From: Streptomyces diacarni | Lineage (GTDB): Bacteria > Actinomycetota > Actinomycetes > Streptomycetales > Streptomycetaceae | Assembly (NCBI RefSeq): GCF_003323715.1 | Contig: NZ_QOIN01000046.1 | Location: 488,069-552,068, forward strand | Direction: 5' to 3' | Length of the DNA stretch: 64,000 bases | Shown: positions 51,707 through 60,842 of the stretch, in pieces | Layout: every line of letters begins with the position of its first letter | Numbering within the stretch: the first letter of the stretch is position 1 | The notes under the pieces: generated by a model | The model's database searches: none | Told to the model about the DNA's origin: nothing | The model's input: the letters and a program-made list of their open reading frames with translations, nothing else | Program-made: the position numbers and the translations under genes

Positions 51707-51880
51707 GTGACCACACCAGGCGCCCGACCCCCCGCCGCAGCGGACCCGGTGGAAGACGGTTCCGACGTGGACAACCCCCTCACGCGACTGCTTCTGCTGC
51801 TGGAGATCGCCGATCGGCCCGACTGGCTCCGCGATCTCGCGGCCACGGGACCGGCCTCAGGCGGCCACGGCTGCCGGTAG
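51707..51880 (+). CDS. Small hypothetical protein
   Basis: A 57-residue ORF starting GTG at 51707 with AGGAG 7 nt upstream. The middle DNPLTRLLLLLEIADRPDWL is a plausible amphipathic helix and the third-position G/C pattern is that of coding DNA. Its end overlaps the helR gene (opposite strand) by 24 bp. No family recognised. Confidence 0.5.
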   Translation: MTTPGARPPAAADPVEDGSDVDNPLTRLLLLLEIADRPDWLRDLAATGPASGGHGCR

Positions 51881-54037
51881 CCCCCGCGCGCCGACGATCT
51901 CCAACCGCGAGACCGCGCGGGTGAGCGCGACGTAGAGCAGGTGGAGCCCGCGGGGCCCGCTCCGCGCGATCTCGGCCGGCTCCACGAGTACGACGTGGTC
52001 GTACTCCAGCCCCTTGGAGAGCTCGGCGTCCACGACGGTGACCCGGGCCGCCGACGCCTCCTCGCCGGGCTCCTCGGACGGGACGCCCGCGGCGGACAGA
52101 GCGTCCCGCAGTGCGGCCACCCGCGCCCCGGCGGCGATCACCCCGACCGAGCCCTCCCGCTCCAGCGCGCCCCGCACCCGCTCGGCCACGACCGCCGGCA
52201 CCTCGGCGGGCGCGGCCACCGGCACCCTCGTCAACTCCCCGCCCGGGCGCAGCGACCGCGCGGCAGGCACCCGCACCCGGAGTGAGCCGAGCAGCCGGTT
52301 GGCGACCTCGACCAGCGCAGCAGGCACCCGGAACCCCGTGGTCAGCGGCGTGACGACCGCGTCGGGCGCGCCCAGGTGCGTCAGCTGCGACTCCCAGTCG
52401 CGGGCCGCCCATGCGGTGGTGCCCTGGGCCAGGTCGCCCAGCACGGTCAGCGAGCCGAAGCGGCTGCGACGCGCCAGGACGCGGCACTCCATGGGGGAGA
52501 GGTCCTGCGCCTCGTCCACCACCACGTGCCCGAAGCTCTCCTCGGGGTGCTCGATCAGCCCCGCCACCTCGTCGAGCAGCAGCAGATCGGCCCGCGACCA
52601 ACGTGCCGTGCGGGGCGTGCGCGGGCGGCGGCCCGCCCACAGCAGGGCACGCTGCTCGGGTGCCTCCAGCAGCCCCTCGCCCGCCGCCGCCAGCACCCGG
52701 GCGTCGCCGAGCAGGCCGGCGACGACCTCTTCGGGCCGCGCCCTGGGCCACACCGCGTCCAGGAAGGCGGTGAGCTCCCTCTTCCTGCCCATACGGCGCA
52801 GCCACTCGCCGCCCGGCGGTCCCGCGCGGCGCTCGGCGCGGTCGCGCAGCAGCGCGACGGTACGCGCCCGCACCCGTTCCCTGCCGACCTCGTAGGGCGG
52901 CTGTTGGGCCAGTGTCTCCTCGACGATCGCGCGCAACTCCTCCTCGCCGAGCCGCCACCGGTAGGAGCCGTCCGGCACCGCGAGCGGCCCGTCCGGCAGC
53001 CCCACCCGTGCGTACAGGGCGCGGTGCAGCACGCTCGCCATGCGCGCGTCGTGCTTCACCTCCACGGCGTCCGGGGCGTCCTCGGCCGTCACCTCGTGCG
53101 CGGGCAGCAGATCCGCCACCGTGCACTGGCGCACGCCCCCCTCGCCGAGAGAGGGCAGCACCGCGGAGATGTAGTGCAGGAACGCCGCGTTGGGTCCGAC
53201 GACGAGGAGCCCGCCGCGCTCGATCCGGCGCGGGTAGGTGTAGAGGAGGTAGGCGGCGCGGTGGAGTCCGACGGCGGTCTTGCCCGTGCCGGGCGCGCCC
53301 TGGACGCACAGGGACGTTCCGGGGCCCGAGCGGACCAGGTCGTCCTGCTCGGGCTGGAGGGTGGCGACGATGTCGCGCATCGGGCCGACGCGGGGGCGCT
53401 CGATCTCCTCGGCGACGATGCCGCTGCTCAGCGCCGAGGCGGCGCCGTCCCCGCCGGCTCCCGCGTCGGCCAGCGGCTCGTCCTCCAGGCCCGTCAGGTC
53501 CGCGGCCGCGCCCGTGCCGCCCGGCGCCCAGCCGAACCGGCGGCGCGAGCCGACGCCCTGCGGGACGCGGGCCGTCGCCTGGTAGAAGGCGCGCGAGACG
53601 GGCGCCCGCCAGTCCAGCACCAGCGGCGGGGCCGAGGGGTGTGCGCTGACCCGGCGGCGGCCGATGTAGTACCGCTGGCCGCGGTGTTCCCCGGCCTCGT
53701 CGCCCGCCGGGCCCTCGCTGCGGAAGTCGAGCCGGCCGAAGAACGGCGGCCCGTCGGGCTCCTCCCGTACCTCCTTGGCGCGGCTGCGCAGGTACCGGCC
53801 CAGCGCCTCGGCGCTCGCCCCGTCTCCCGCGACGCCTTCCTCGGCGGCGTCGCCCGAGTGGCGGCCGGTCACCACGCCCGCGCCCTCCCGCACCCGCTGA
53901 CGGGTGGCGGCGTCCGTACGGTCGAGCGCGGCCCGGCAGGTGTCGGTGTAGGCGCGCTCAGTGGCCAGTTCCGTGGCCAACTCGGCGGCCGGCTCGGCGC
54001 CGGGAGCGGCGTCGTGGGTGGGGTCTTCCCCCGGCAT
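51857..54037 (-). CDS. helR: HelR-like RNA polymerase recycling helicase
   Basis: A 726-residue UvrD/Rep-like superfamily 1 ATPase of the HelD/HelR group. An N-terminal helical arm starts at LATERAYTDTCRAALDRTD, followed by YYIGRRRVSAHPSAPPLVLDWRAPVSRAFY. Walker A GAPGTGKTAVGLHRAAYLLY is at about residue 245. Motifs DEAQDLSPMECRVLARR, LTTGFRVP and LLYVALTRAVSRLEIVG follow. HelR removes rifampicin-inhibited RNA polymerase from DNA and gives resistance in Streptomyces. ATG at 54037 follows GAGGAG. I saw no rifamycin-associated element in the short leader. Confidence 0.85.
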   Translation of the reverse strand: MPGEDPTHDAAPGAEPAAELATELATERAYTDTCRAALDRTDAATRQRVREGAGVVTGRHSGDAAEEGVAGDGASAEALGRYLRSRAKEVREEPDGPPFFGRLDFRSEGPAGDEAGEHRGQRYYIGRRRVSAHPSAPPLVLDWRAPVSRAFYQATARVPQGVGSRRRFGWAPGGTGAAADLTGLEDEPLADAGAGGDGAASALSSGIVAEEIERPRVGPMRDIVATLQPEQDDLVRSGPGTSLCVQGAPGTGKTAVGLHRAAYLLYTYPRRIERGGLLVVGPNAAFLHYISAVLPSLGEGGVRQCTVADLLPAHEVTAEDAPDAVEVKHDARMASVLHRALYARVGLPDGPLAVPDGSYRWRLGEEELRAIVEETLAQQPPYEVGRERVRARTVALLRDRAERRAGPPGGEWLRRMGRKRELTAFLDAVWPRARPEEVVAGLLGDARVLAAAGEGLLEAPEQRALLWAGRRPRTPRTARWSRADLLLLDEVAGLIEHPEESFGHVVVDEAQDLSPMECRVLARRSRFGSLTVLGDLAQGTTAWAARDWESQLTHLGAPDAVVTPLTTGFRVPAALVEVANRLLGSLRVRVPAARSLRPGGELTRVPVAAPAEVPAVVAERVRGALEREGSVGVIAAGARVAALRDALSAAGVPSEEPGEEASAARVTVVDAELSKGLEYDHVVLVEPAEIARSGPRGLHLLYVALTRAVSRLEIVGARGLPAAVAA

Positions 54038-54097
54038 GGAACGCTCCTCTTCGTGGTGGGTGCCGCGGCGCCCGGTGTCGGGGCGCGGCGGTGGCGG

Positions 54098-54832
54098 TCA
54101 GGCGTACGGGGCCAGGCCGGTGCGCAGGAGGGCGAAGGCGTGGACGGCGTCCTCGCGCGCCGTCACCAGGCAGCGCTCCGCGCTCGCGCCGCGCGCGACG
54201 CGGCGCCAGTTCTCCAGCGCGAGGACGCGCTGGGCGGTGATGATCTGCCCGGCGGCCAGCTGTGCCGTCAGCGCCGCGCGTCCGGCGCCCGAGCCGTGCG
54301 CCGAGCCCTGTGCCGGCTCGTCGCTTGGCCCGGCGCCTGAGCTGTCCGCCGAGCTGCTGCTCGGGCCGTCGTCCGAGCCGTCGGCCACCCCGGCCAGCTC
54401 GGCGGCCAGCGCCGCCTCGGAGCGCGCGGTGTAGGAGTGCAGGCGGGCCACCAGGCTGGGGGTGCCGTACAGCAGCCGGTGGAAGGCGAGCACCTCCGGG
54501 TCGTCGCACAGCCCGGTGACCGGGTCCCGGGCGTCGAGCCCCGCGAGGAAGTGCGCCTCCAGCGCGCCGAGCGGTGCGGCGCCCGGTGTGCGGGCGGCGA
54601 CCACCCGCGCCGCCTCGTCCTCGTGGTCGGCGAAGCGGTGGAGGGCCATGTCCTCCTTGGCGGGGAAGTAGCGGAAGAGGGTCGGCTTGGAGACCTCGGC
54701 GGTGTCCGCGATCTCGGACACGGAGACGGCGTCGAACCCCTTGGCCAGGAAGAGGGACACGGCCGCGTCGGAGATCGCCTGGTAGGTGCGCTGCCGCTTG
54801 CGCTCGCGCAGCCCGGAGGGGGATTCGCTCAT
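54098..54832 (-). CDS. TetR family transcriptional regulator
   Basis: A 244-residue protein. The N-terminal HTH is clear (RTYQAISDAAVSLFLAKGFD, then VSVSEIADTAEVSKPTLFRYF). The C-terminal half contains a Ser/Gly/Pro-rich stretch (about residues 155-185) that interrupts the ligand domain. ATG at 54832. A GTAAC-N3-GTTAC palindrome lies 24 bp upstream, consistent with self-control and with control of the divergent alcohol dehydrogenase. It is 60 bp upstream of helR on the same strand. Confidence 0.85.
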   Translation of the reverse strand: MSESPSGLRERKRQRTYQAISDAAVSLFLAKGFDAVSVSEIADTAEVSKPTLFRYFPAKEDMALHRFADHEDEAARVVAARTPGAAPLGALEAHFLAGLDARDPVTGLCDDPEVLAFHRLLYGTPSLVARLHSYTARSEAALAAELAGVADGSDDGPSSSSADSSGAGPSDEPAQGSAHGSGAGRAALTAQLAAGQIITAQRVLALENWRRVARGASAERCLVTAREDAVHAFALLRTGLAPYA

Positions 54833-54855
54833 GGGGACGACCGTAGCAGGGAAAC

Positions 54856-54868
54856 GTAACCGAGTTAC
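54856..54868. promoter_or_regulatory. TetR-type operator GTAACCGAGTTAC
   Basis: A GTAAC-CGA-GTTAC inverted repeat, followed 5 bp later by another half-site CGTAACCGG. It lies just upstream of the tetR-family gene in a region of lower G+C. Confidence 0.75.
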
Positions 54869-55239
54869 ATTCGTAACCGGGTATCTGCATGGCGGACGCC
54901 GTGTCCGCGTTCCCTTTGCGGCGGCCGTGACGTGCTGCTGTAGTGGAGTTGAGCCCGCTCGCGGCGCGGCGCGGACCAGGCGGGGGCGGCCGGCAGTCAG
55001 GACAGGTCGCGACCTGAACTGCCACTCCGCGGCGGCCGGCCACGGCATCCGTGCCGGCCGGCCGCCGCGGAGCACGCCGACGGTGCTCAGGGACCGACCG
55101 ACCACACCGAGCGGCGGCCGGAAGCCGGCAGCCGGACACCGAAGCCGCCGGCCAGAAGCCGCCGGACAAAGTCGCCAGCCAGGAGCCGCCGGCCAGAAGT
55201 CGCCAGCCAGGAGCCACCAGCCATCAGCCGGGAGCCCGC
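54869..55239. other. Leader of the alcohol dehydrogenase gene with a long hairpin and direct repeats
   Basis: A strong hairpin spans 55025-55072 with arms of about 21 bp and a 3-nt bulge; a second small hairpin follows (GAGCAC with GTGCTC, 55070-55088). AAGTCGCCAGCCAGGAGCC is repeated at 55169-55187 and 55197-55215, and GCCGCCGGCCAGAAG at 55144-55158 and 55185-55199. No gene is supported here. Confidence 0.8.
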
Positions 55240-56274
55240 ATGAAGGCCCTCCAGTACCAGCGCATCTCAGAACCGCCCGTCCTCACCACGGTGGACGACC
55301 CCGAACCCGGTCCAGGACAGGTCTTGCTGGAGGTCACCGCGGCCGGCGCCTGCCACTCGGACTTCGCCGTGATGGGCATGACCGCGCAACAGCTCCGCTT
55401 CCCCCTCCCGCTCACCCTCGGCCACGAGGGCGTCGGCACGGTGGCGGCCCTGGGTGACGGCGCGAGCGGCGTCCAGGTGGGGGAGTCCGTCGCGGTGTAC
55501 GGGCCCTGGGGCTGCGGTGTCTGCCACAACTGCGCCCAGGGCAAGGAGAACTACTGCCTGCGCGCCGACCGGGACGCCATCTTCCCGCCAGGGCTGGGCG
55601 CGCCGGGCGCCATGGCCGAGTACCTGCTCGTCGACGACGCGCGCCATCTGGTGCCGCTGGGCGATCTCGATCCGGTCACCACGGCTCCGCTGACCGACGC
55701 CGGGCTGACGCCGTACCACGCGGTCAAGCTGTCGGTGCCCAAGCTGGTCGCCGGGACCACGGCCGTCGTCATCGGCGCCGGCGGCCTCGGCCACATCGGC
55801 ATCCAGCTGCTGCGGGCCATGACCCCGGCCCGCGTCGTCGCGCTGGACGTCTCGGAGGAGAAGCTGGAGCTCGCCAGGAACGTCGGCGCCCACGAGGTAC
55901 TGCTCTCGGACACCAAGGCCGCCGACCGGATCCGCGAGCTGACCGAGGGTCAGGGCGCCGCAGCCGTACTCGACTTCGTCGGCGTCCCGCCCACCACGGC
56001 GCTCGCGGGCCAGAGCGTGGGCATCGAAGGCGACGTCACTCTCGTGGGCATCGGCGGCGGCTCCCTGCCCGTCGGATTCGGCATCCTGCCGTACGAGACG
56101 ACGGTGCGCTCCCCGTACTGGGGCAGCAGGTCCGAGCTGGAGGAGGTGCTGGCCCTGGCCCGCCGAGGCGTGCTCGACATCCACGTCGAGCGGTTCCCCC
56201 TGGACGAGGCGCCCCGCGCCTACGAGCTCCTGCACGAGGGGAAGGTCAACGGCCGCGCGGTGATGGTGCCCTGA
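55240..56274 (+). CDS. Zinc-dependent alcohol dehydrogenase (MDR family)
   Basis: A 344-residue NAD(P)-dependent medium-chain dehydrogenase. Catalytic zinc region GACHSDFAVMG and GHEGVGTV, structural zinc motif CGVCHNCAQGKENYC and nucleotide-binding VIGAGGLGHIGIQLLRA are all intact. It oxidises a primary or secondary alcohol; the substrate is unknown. ATG at 55240 follows GGGAG. It is divergent from the TetR-family gene, and the leader between them is long and repeat-rich. Confidence 0.9.
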   Translation: MKALQYQRISEPPVLTTVDDPEPGPGQVLLEVTAAGACHSDFAVMGMTAQQLRFPLPLTLGHEGVGTVAALGDGASGVQVGESVAVYGPWGCGVCHNCAQGKENYCLRADRDAIFPPGLGAPGAMAEYLLVDDARHLVPLGDLDPVTTAPLTDAGLTPYHAVKLSVPKLVAGTTAVVIGAGGLGHIGIQLLRAMTPARVVALDVSEEKLELARNVGAHEVLLSDTKAADRIRELTEGQGAAAVLDFVGVPPTTALAGQSVGIEGDVTLVGIGGGSLPVGFGILPYETTVRSPYWGSRSELEEVLALARRGVLDIHVERFPLDEAPRAYELLHEGKVNGRAVMVP

Positions 56275-56460
56275 GACGCGCGGGACGCCCGGCCCCTCGC
56301 AGGCGGGGGAGCGCCCGGCGGCCCGCTCTCTCCGCTCTCTCCGCTGTTTCCGCCGTGTTCGCTGTGCCGCGCCTTCTCCCGCAAACGCGCCGTGTGACCG
56401 ACACTGGCGGGGTACCCGGCCCTGACGCGAGGACGTCGCAGGACGCGAGGAGAAGACGAC

Positions 56461-57369
56461 ATGCCGCAGACCAACGAGCGCTCCGCCGAGGCGCCCGCCC
56501 CCTCGACCGGCCGTGTCGTGGTCGGAGTCGACGGTTCCCCGCACTCTCTCCGCGCGCTGGACCGGGCCGCCGACGAGGCCGTTCGCCGCGGCGCCGAGCT
56601 GGAGGTGCTGTGCGGCGCCGCGCCGCCCCGGCGCAGCGTCGTACCCGAGACGGACTCCGACACCGAGCGGATCCGCCGGGCGGGACAGGAGGTGGCCGAC
56701 GGCGCCGCCGAGCGGGCCCGCAAGCGGGTGCCCGGGCTGACCGTCACGCCGGCGGGGGTGCGCGAGCCCGCGGTCGACGCGCTGGTGCGGGCGAGCCGTA
56801 CGGCCGACCTCACCGTGGTGGGCACCAGGGGGCGCGGGGGCTTCCGCGGCCTGCTGCTCGGCTCGGTGGGCCTGCGGCTCGCGGCGCACGCTGCCGGGCC
56901 GCTGATGGTGGTGCGCGGTGAGGTGCCCGAGCCCGGCACGGCCCGGGTCGGTGACACGGTGGTCGGGCTGAAGTGGGCCGGTGCCACCGAGCCGGTCGAG
57001 TTCGCCTTCCAGTCGGCGCAGCGCGACGGGTCGACGCTGTGGGTGGTGCACTCCTGGAACTATCCGACGCTGCCCGGGGTGTCGCTCAAGCTGTCGCCGA
57101 AGGAGCCGTCGGAGGAGACGAAGCGCGCGGAGAAGTTTCTGGCGGAGGCCGTGCAGCCGTTCCGGAAGCGGTACGGCGACGTGGAGGTGCACACCGCGCA
57201 GCACCAGGGCGCGGCGGCCGAGAACCTGATCAGGATGAGCGACGGCGCGGAGCGGATCGTGCTGGGCGTACGGCGGGAGCACCGTCGCCTCGGCCTCCAG
57301 GTGGGCCCCGTGGTCAACGCGGTCCTCCAGCACGCGGCGTGCTCTGTGGTGCTGGTGCCGGTGCCCTGA
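56461..57369 (+). CDS. Universal stress protein, two UspA domains
   Basis: A 302-residue tandem UspA protein. Domain 1 (~16-145) keeps the ATP-binding motif G-2X-G-9X-GS in GTRGRGGFRGLLLGSVG and starts VVVGVDGSPHSLRALDRA. Domain 2 (~160-302) ends RLGLQVGPVVNAVLQHAACS and lacks the full ATP motif. Such proteins are induced by hypoxia or stress. A short GC hairpin (57399-57413) follows the gene. Confidence 0.9.
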   Translation: MPQTNERSAEAPAPSTGRVVVGVDGSPHSLRALDRAADEAVRRGAELEVLCGAAPPRRSVVPETDSDTERIRRAGQEVADGAAERARKRVPGLTVTPAGVREPAVDALVRASRTADLTVVGTRGRGGFRGLLLGSVGLRLAAHAAGPLMVVRGEVPEPGTARVGDTVVGLKWAGATEPVEFAFQSAQRDGSTLWVVHSWNYPTLPGVSLKLSPKEPSEETKRAEKFLAEAVQPFRKRYGDVEVHTAQHQGAAAENLIRMSDGAERIVLGVRREHRRLGLQVGPVVNAVLQHAACSVVLVPVP

Positions 57370-57654
57370 GGGGCGCCGCCTCGATTGGGCCTTCATCAGC
57401 CCCTCATCGGGGCCGCCCCCTTCGGCCGGGCTGCGGGCCGTCTCCCGGCGCGGCCGACGTTCCGCTTCGGGCGACCGGCCGGCTCTCCGGGCGAGCCCGC
57501 CGTTTCGTAGGATCACCCGAAGCGGCGGGGGCCGATCGTGTGGTTCTGTACGATAGAGGGCGCAATGCAACGCGCGTAGAGTCCCCTCACGTCCTGGTCA
57601 GGACCCTGCAATGACGCACGTCGCACCAGAGAACCACGCACGGAGCCCCATCCC
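57370..57654 (+). other. Leader of the NCS1 permease gene
   Basis: A 285-bp gap. It contains a weak hairpin (57399-57413), -10-like hexamers TAGGAT (57508-57513) and TACGAT (57549-57554), and a near-palindrome GTCCTGGTCAGGAC at 57591-57604. No gene was found. Confidence 0.4.
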
Positions 57655-59169
57655 ATGGCAGTTCGTCCCGGCGTAGCCGGCGCCGACGGCGCCGCTACGG
57701 CGCCCCCTTCGGCCTCCACGGCCGACCCTTCCGCTTCCGCCCCGGCGACCGCCGCAGCCGTCGACGAGACCGTCGAGACCCGAGGCATCGAGCCCGTACC
57801 CGACCACGAGCGGCGCGGCCGGGTCCGCGAACTGTTCCCCACCTGGGTTGCCGCCAACATCAGCGTCCTGCTCCTCACCATGGGCGCCGGACTCGTCGTC
57901 TTCAACGGCCTCAACTTCTTCCAGGTGCTCCTCGCGGCCGCCATCGCGGGGTCCGTCTCCTTCGGCCTGGTCGGGCTGCTGTCCGTCTCCGGCAAGTGGG
58001 GCGGCGCGCCCGGCGCGATGCTCTCGCGGGCGACCTTCGGCGTACGGGGCAACTACTTCCCCGGCATGATCTTGTGGGTCGCGCGCTTCGGCTGGGAGAC
58101 GATCAACGCGGTCACGGGCGCGTACGCCGTGCTCACCGTGTTGCGGCTGCTGTTCGGCATCGAGAGCAGCACCCCGCTCATCGTCGTCACGCTGCTCGTG
58201 TTCGTCGGTGTGACGTTCCTCGTCAGCGGCATGGGCCGCAAGGTGCTCAACATCTGCAACACCTGGTCGACCTACCTGTTCGGGGTCTTCACCGTCCTCG
58301 TGCTGGCCTACCTGGTGACCACCATCGAGTGGAGCGAGGTCTTCTCGCGTCCCGCGGGCGGCACGGCCATGTTCATCGCGGGCATCGGCACCATCGCGGC
58401 GGGCGGCATCAGCTGGATCCCCACGGGCCCGGACTTCGCGCGCTATCTGCCGCACAGCGCACAGGGCCGCAAGATCTTCGGCACCACCCTCTCGGGGGCG
58501 CTGCTGGTGCTGGTGCCGATGGTGCTGATGGGCGGCGTCATGTCGTTCAAGGACCCCGCGCTGGCCAAGACGAACGACCCCGTCTCCTTCCTCGGCGAGG
58601 CCCTGCCCGGCTGGCTGGCCGTGCCGTACCTGCTCATCGCCCTGATCGGCATGGTGCTCATCAACAGCCTGTCCATGTACTCCGCCGGGTTCACCGCGCA
58701 GACCATGGGCGTCAAGCTGCCCCGCGCCTCGGCCGTCTCCATCAACGCGGTGATCAGCCTCGTCGGCGGACTGCTGCTGATGCTCGTCGCCAAGAGCTTC
58801 TACGGCTCGTTCATCTCCTTCCTCTCGCTGCTGGCCGTCTCCTTCTCCGCCTGGGTCGGCGTCTACGCGGTGGACATGCTGCGCCGCCGGCACAAGACCG
58901 TCCGCTACGACGCGGCCGGGCTGCTCGACACCTCGCGCACCAGCCGCTACTGGTACGTCGGAGGCTTCTGCTGGCAGGCCATGACGGCCTGGGGCGTCGC
59001 CCTGGTGCTCGGGCTCGCCTTCACCAAGTGCGAGTGGTTCGCCGGACCGCTGGTCGACACCTGGATCGGCGAGAACGGCCTGGGCTGGGCCGCGACGGTA
59101 CTGCTGGCCGCCGTACTGTTCGCGGTGCTGCCCGCGCCCCGCGAGAAGGAGCCGCAGGCCACCGCCTGA
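57655..59169 (+). CDS. NCS1 family cytosine/purine permease (CodB-like)
   Basis: A 504-residue membrane protein with about 12 helices. The NCS1 signature region is visible: LFPTWVAANISVLLLTMGAG, FGLVGLLSVSGKWGGAPGAM, MLSRATFGVRGNYFPG and GISWIPTGPDFARYLP. The N-terminal ~45 residues are Ala/Ser-rich and cytoplasmic. It should import a nucleobase or related compound with a cation. ATG at 57655 follows CGGAGCCCC. Alone in its transcription unit, closed by a strong terminator. Confidence 0.88.
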   Translation: MAVRPGVAGADGAATAPPSASTADPSASAPATAAAVDETVETRGIEPVPDHERRGRVRELFPTWVAANISVLLLTMGAGLVVFNGLNFFQVLLAAAIAGSVSFGLVGLLSVSGKWGGAPGAMLSRATFGVRGNYFPGMILWVARFGWETINAVTGAYAVLTVLRLLFGIESSTPLIVVTLLVFVGVTFLVSGMGRKVLNICNTWSTYLFGVFTVLVLAYLVTTIEWSEVFSRPAGGTAMFIAGIGTIAAGGISWIPTGPDFARYLPHSAQGRKIFGTTLSGALLVLVPMVLMGGVMSFKDPALAKTNDPVSFLGEALPGWLAVPYLLIALIGMVLINSLSMYSAGFTAQTMGVKLPRASAVSINAVISLVGGLLLMLVAKSFYGSFISFLSLLAVSFSAWVGVYAVDMLRRRHKTVRYDAAGLLDTSRTSRYWYVGGFCWQAMTAWGVALVLGLAFTKCEWFAGPLVDTWIGENGLGWAATVLLAAVLFAVLPAPREKEPQATA

Positions 59170-59235
59170 GCCGGCCGCGCCCCCTTGCGGAGAGCCCCGG
59201 CCTCCTCCGCCTCCGGCCTCTCGTCCCCTCCAGAG

Positions 59236-59270
59236 CCCTGGCCCCCCGGCCCTCCGCCGGGGGGCCAGGG
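59236..59270 (+). terminator. Terminator after the NCS1 permease gene
   Basis: Perfect 15-bp stem (59236-59250 with 59256-59270), 5-nt loop CCTCC, followed by TGTTT. One of the clearest terminators in the window. Confidence 0.92.
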
Positions 59271-59461
59271 TGTTTACGCGGAGCGCTCGGGGCAGGCGGC
59301 AGGCACCGACCGCCCCCGGTCGGTGCAGGGACTCACCGAGGCGTGTCCGGCGGAGGGGTGCGGCGCGGAAGGGACCGGCATGTGCGTGAATGGATCACGG
59401 GGGGCCGGCAACCCGGCCCGCCCACGCCGCCGGAACCCAGAGCGAGAGCCGAGGTCGCACC

Positions 59462-60295
59462 GTGAACACCGCACACGTCCCCACCGTCCAGCTGAACAGC
59501 GGCACCGGGATGCCGCAGCTCGGGTTCGGCGTCTACCAGGTGCCGGACGACGAGGCCGCGGAGACGGTCGCCGCGGCCCTGGCGGCGGGATACCGCAGTG
59601 TCGACACCGCCGCCCTCTACGGCAACGAGGGCGGAACGGGCAAGGCGCTGCGCGAGTCCGGCATCCCGCGCGAGGAACTGTTCGTCACGACCAAGCTGTG
59701 GAACACGGACCACGGCCACGACGTCGCGCTGCGCGCTTTCGACGACTCCCTGGAGAGGCTCGGTCTCGATGCCGTCGACCTGTACCTGATCCACTGGCCG
59801 GTGCCCTCAAGGGACCTGTACGTGCAGACGTGGCGTGCGCTGTCCGAGATCCACGAGAGCGGGCGGGCCAAGGCCATCGGCGTCTCCAACTTCGAGCCCG
59901 AACACCTCACACGGCTGTTCGAGGAGACCGGTGTGGTGCCCGCCGTCAACCAGATCGAGCTGCACCCCCGCCTCCAGCAGCCCCAGCTGCGCGCCTTCGA
60001 CGCCGAACACGGGGTGCACACCGAGGCCTGGTCGCCGCTGGGCCGCGGCAACGGCGTCCTGGACGACCCCGCCGTGCGCAGGGCGGCGGCCAAGCACGGC
60101 AAGACCCCCGCCCAGGTGGTGCTGCGCTGGCACATCGAGCTGGGCAACGTCGTCATCCCGAAGTCCGTGACACCCTCCCGCATCAGGGAGAACATCGACA
60201 TCTTCGACTTCGCACTCGACGGTGAGGACCTGCGGGAGATCCAGCGCCTGGAGACCGGCACCCGCGTCGGCCCCGACCCCCGCACCCTGAGCTGA
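59462..60295 (+). CDS. Aldo/keto reductase (2,5-diketo-D-gluconate reductase-like)
   Basis: A 277-residue AKR with the catalytic tetrad visible: D in GYRSVDTAALYGNE, Tyr in the same motif, Lys in FVTTKLWN and His in YLIHWPVP. NADPH-binding motif VIPKSVTPSRIRENIDIFDF is present. It reduces carbonyl compounds; the AKR5-like sequence suggests keto-sugars or methylglyoxal. GTG at 59462 gives the usual family length. HIT gene starts 16 bp after its stop. Confidence 0.9.
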   Translation: MNTAHVPTVQLNSGTGMPQLGFGVYQVPDDEAAETVAAALAAGYRSVDTAALYGNEGGTGKALRESGIPREELFVTTKLWNTDHGHDVALRAFDDSLERLGLDAVDLYLIHWPVPSRDLYVQTWRALSEIHESGRAKAIGVSNFEPEHLTRLFEETGVVPAVNQIELHPRLQQPQLRAFDAEHGVHTEAWSPLGRGNGVLDDPAVRRAAAKHGKTPAQVVLRWHIELGNVVIPKSVTPSRIRENIDIFDFALDGEDLREIQRLETGTRVGPDPRTLS

Positions 60296-60310
60296 CCGGG
60301 CGGCGCCGCC

Positions 60311-60730
60311 ATGGCCACCGCAGCGGAGTGCGTGTTCTGTCAGATCATCGCCGGTGAGCTGCCCGCCCACCGCGTCCACGAGGACGGTGCCGCCGTCGCC
60401 TTCCTCGACCAGCGTCCCCTCTTCCCCGGCCACACCCTGGTCGTCCCGCGTGCCCATGTGGAGACGCTGACCGACCTGGCCGAGGAGTCGGTCGGCCCCT
60501 ACTTCACCGCCGTACGCCGCGTCGCCGCCGCCGTCGAGCGGGGCATGGAGGCCGACGGGTCCTTCGTGGCGCAGAACAACCGGATCAGCCAGTCGGTGCC
60601 CCACCTGCACACGCACGTGGTGCCGCGCCGCCGCAAGGACGGCCTGCGCGGCTTCTTCTGGCCGCGCCACCACTACGCCGACGAGACGGAGGCCCGCCGG
60701 GTCGCAGCCCGCGTCCGAGCGGAAGTGTGA
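60311..60730 (+). CDS. HIT family nucleotide hydrolase
   Basis: A 139-residue protein starting CVFCQIIAGELPAHRVHEDG and carrying the histidine triad HLHTHVVP at about residue 97. Family members hydrolyse adenylylated amines or dinucleotides. It lies 15 bp after the aldo/keto reductase gene on the same strand and is likely co-transcribed. Short GC-rich repeats (GCGGGCTCGGCGG at 60752-60764 and 60770-60782) fill the gap to the convergent ligase gene. Confidence 0.92.
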   Translation: MATAAECVFCQIIAGELPAHRVHEDGAAVAFLDQRPLFPGHTLVVPRAHVETLTDLAEESVGPYFTAVRRVAAAVERGMEADGSFVAQNNRISQSVPHLHTHVVPRRRKDGLRGFFWPRHHYADETEARRVAARVRAEV

Positions 60731-60842
60731 ACCGCCTCGGCGGCGGCGCCCGCGGGCTCGGCGGTGCGCGCGGGCTCGGCGGCGGCGCGGCGTGCGGGCC
60801 CGGCGGCGCCCGCACGCCCGCTCGGCGGCGCAGCATGCGGGC

